DNA of 33,207 bases from Haloplasmataceae bacterium (GTDB lineage: Bacteria > Bacillota_I > Bacilli_A > Haloplasmatales > Haloplasmataceae): contig JARDZP010000059.1 in the NCBI GenBank assembly GCA_029240795.1, positions 1 through 33,207 on the forward strand, read 5' to 3'. Below the pieces are notes generated by a model. The model saw only the letters and a list, made by a program, of their open reading frames with translations, was not told the DNA's origin and searched no databases. Position 1 is the stretch's first letter. Every line of letters begins with the position of its first letter. This document shows, in pieces, positions 31,995 to 33,207 of the stretch. The position numbers and the translations under genes were made by a program.

Positions 31995-32756
31995 ATGTTG
32001 AATCAATTTTCAAGAACCGCGCTTCTTTTCGGTAAAGAAGCTATTGAAAGGTTAGATAATAGTAGAGTTGCAATATTTGGTATCGGTGGAGTTGGTGGTT
32101 ATGCCGTTGAAGCATTAGTAAGAAGTGGAGTAAAAACATTTGATTTATTTGATGATGATAAAATTTGTTTGACTAATTTAAATCGTCAGATCATAGCAAC
32201 AAGAAAAACTGTTGGAAAATATAAAGTAGACGTAATGAAAGAAAGAATTTTAGAAATTAATCCAACATGCAAGGTAAATACTTATCAAACTTTTTTCTTA
32301 CCTAATAACTCATCTGAGGTAGATTTTTCTCAATTTGATTATGTGATAGATGCTGTAGATACTGTAAGTGCTAAAATTGAACTAGTACTAAGAGCTAAAG
32401 AAGCAAATGTACCAATAATTAGCGCGATGGGAGCAGGTAACAAGATTGATCCCACAAAATTTGTTGTAACAGATATTTATGAAACATCAGTATGTCCTTT
32501 AGCTAAGGTTATGCGTCACGAATTAAGAAAAAGAGGAATTGAAAATTTGAAAGTGGTTTATTCAACAGAAAAGCCAATTCAAACCATTCAGGATGATCAA
32601 AACAGTTGTAAAACAAATTGTATTTGTCCAATTGATACAAAAAGAACTTGTGCAATAAGAAGAGATATTCCTGGAAGTAATGCTTTCGTTCCATCTGTTT
32701 GTGGCTTAATTGTCGCAGGAGAAGTAATTAAAGATTTAATTAAAGTATGCAATTAA
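31995..32756 (+). CDS. tcdA: tRNA threonylcarbamoyladenosine dehydratase
   Basis: TcdA (CsdL, YrvM) is an E1-like ATP-dependent enzyme that cyclises t6A37 of tRNAs to ct6A. The 253-residue protein has the ThiF/MoeB nucleotide loop IFGIGGVGGYAVEAL (residues ~27-41). It also has DDDKICLTNLNRQI, AVDTVSAKIELV, SAMGAGNKIDPTKF and CPLAKVMRHELRKRGI, the family-specific segment. AGGAG at 31981-31985 precedes ATG 31995. In Bacillus the gene lies shortly after dtd-hisS-aspS, so dtd and tcdA are probably the two chromosomal flanks of the cassette array. Confidence 0.94.
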   Translation: MLNQFSRTALLFGKEAIERLDNSRVAIFGIGGVGGYAVEALVRSGVKTFDLFDDDKICLTNLNRQIIATRKTVGKYKVDVMKERILEINPTCKVNTYQTFFLPNNSSEVDFSQFDYVIDAVDTVSAKIELVLRAKEANVPIISAMGAGNKIDPTKFVVTDIYETSVCPLAKVMRHELRKRGIENLKVVYSTEKPIQTIQDDQNSCKTNCICPIDTKRTCAIRRDIPGSNAFVPSVCGLIVAGEVIKDLIKVCN

Positions 32757-32997
32757 ATCTAAGTAATTACAAAAATGTAGAATAATGTGAGTTAAAGAAT
32801 AGACATTTAAATACACAGTTATTTATCATTATGTTTCTTATTATATATTTGCGTAAAAATTTCAGAATATAAAATGAATAAATCAAAAAAATATTGGCTT
32901 TATATATATTAGGAGGGAAATTTTGCAACTGTAATACAATACGTAACAGTAAACTTAATTACTCTACAAGATAAATTAGAATTTGAGGTGAAATTCT
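32757..32997 (+). other. intergenic region after tcdA
   Basis: AT-rich spacer with no clear terminator. AGGAGGG at ~32912 is followed by TTG CAA CTG TAA, too short to be a gene. Confidence 0.4.
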
Positions 32998-33207
32998 ATG
33001 GACAAATATACAAGAGAAGAATTAATAGAAGCACTACGAGTTGTATCTTCAACTATCAGTAAATGTGAAAAAATACAGCTAAAATTTGCGGAGGGTACCT
33101 CTCAGCACACACTCCTTAAGAACAGGATAAAAGCAATGTATATTTCAAAATCATTACTAACAGATGAAAATATTATCGATAAATATACAAAAGAGGAATT
33201 GATAGAA
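32998..33207 (+). CDS. small repeat protein (partial, runs off the window)
   Basis: The first 70 codons of a gene open at the right edge. It begins MDKYTREELIEALRVVSSTI, then KCEKIQLKFAEGTSQHTLLK and RIKAMYISKSLL. After ~61 residues the opening unit recurs as DKYTKEELIE, so at least two copies of a ~60-residue helical unit are present. I recall similar single-unit hypothetical proteins (SKCEK...GTSQHTLL...R(I/L)KA) from Clostridia; function unknown. TTGAGGTG precedes the ATG. Confidence 0.65.
   Translation, partial: MDKYTREELIEALRVVSSTISKCEKIQLKFAEGTSQHTLLKNRIKAMYISKSLLTDENIIDKYTKEELIE

Noticed and set aside
1-33207. tRNA or rRNA genes
   Set aside because: No cloverleaf-like GC-rich segments or conserved TTCGA/CCA-proximal arms were seen on either strand.

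Overview
The window comes from a very AT-rich, low-GC Gram-positive-type bacterium. The standard genetic code is used: TGA ends recJ and several other genes. The left edge carries the conserved block recJ-apt-relA-dtd beside a divergent SpoVB/MATE-like flippase gene. The right edge carries tcdA. In Bacillus-type genomes dtd and tcdA lie close together around hisS-aspS. The species cannot be fixed from the sequence; a Bacillota or Acholeplasma/Haloplasma-like lineage fits.

Between dtd (ends 5955) and tcdA (starts 31995) lies about 26 kb of accessory DNA with an unusual architecture. It is punctuated by truncated copies of the 3' end of dtd, all in the same orientation as dtd. I count eleven substantial fragments (8047, 9480, 10713, 16031, 17237, 20485, 24588, 26885, 28256, 29943 and 31144), one solitary junction motif (13254), and about six shorter 'ghost' remnants (6775, 19410, 25921, 27148, 28571 and 30156). 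Almost every full fragment starts at the same codon, the Phe of the catalytic SQFTLYG motif. In nine places the same 19-base sequence sits immediately upstream: TGTCCCTTAA or TATCCCATAA followed by nAAACACAC. That sequence is absent from the intact dtd. Many tails are followed by a terminator hairpin of one of a few recurring types and an AT-rich TATAAT-containing block.

Between consecutive tails sit one to four cargo genes. From left to right these are: a truncated flotillin; a DUF3592-like protein and a broken PH-like gene; a zinc-ribbon protein; two small unknowns, one frameshifted; a NapH-type polyferredoxin, membrane protein and TetR operon; a two-TM K+-channel-type protein and a PD-(D/E)XK nuclease-like protein; a coiled-coil membrane protein; a MerR regulator with two C-terminal repeat domains; a methyltransferase; an ABC exporter and an ECF sigma/anti-sigma-like pair; TspO; a Gly/Pro/Tyr-rich protein; a six-TM protein, the only reverse-strand cargo; an acyltransferase-3; a two-TM unknown; and an AbiEii-like toxin remnant.

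The simplest reading is that dtd is the attachment site of a family of small cassettes. Each cassette brings a replacement dtd 3' end and pushes the older end downstream, much as SCC elements do at rlmH, but here stacked into an integron-like array. No recombinase is encoded in the window, so the machinery must act from elsewhere, or homologous recombination between tails does the work. This is inference. The repeat structure itself is directly visible.
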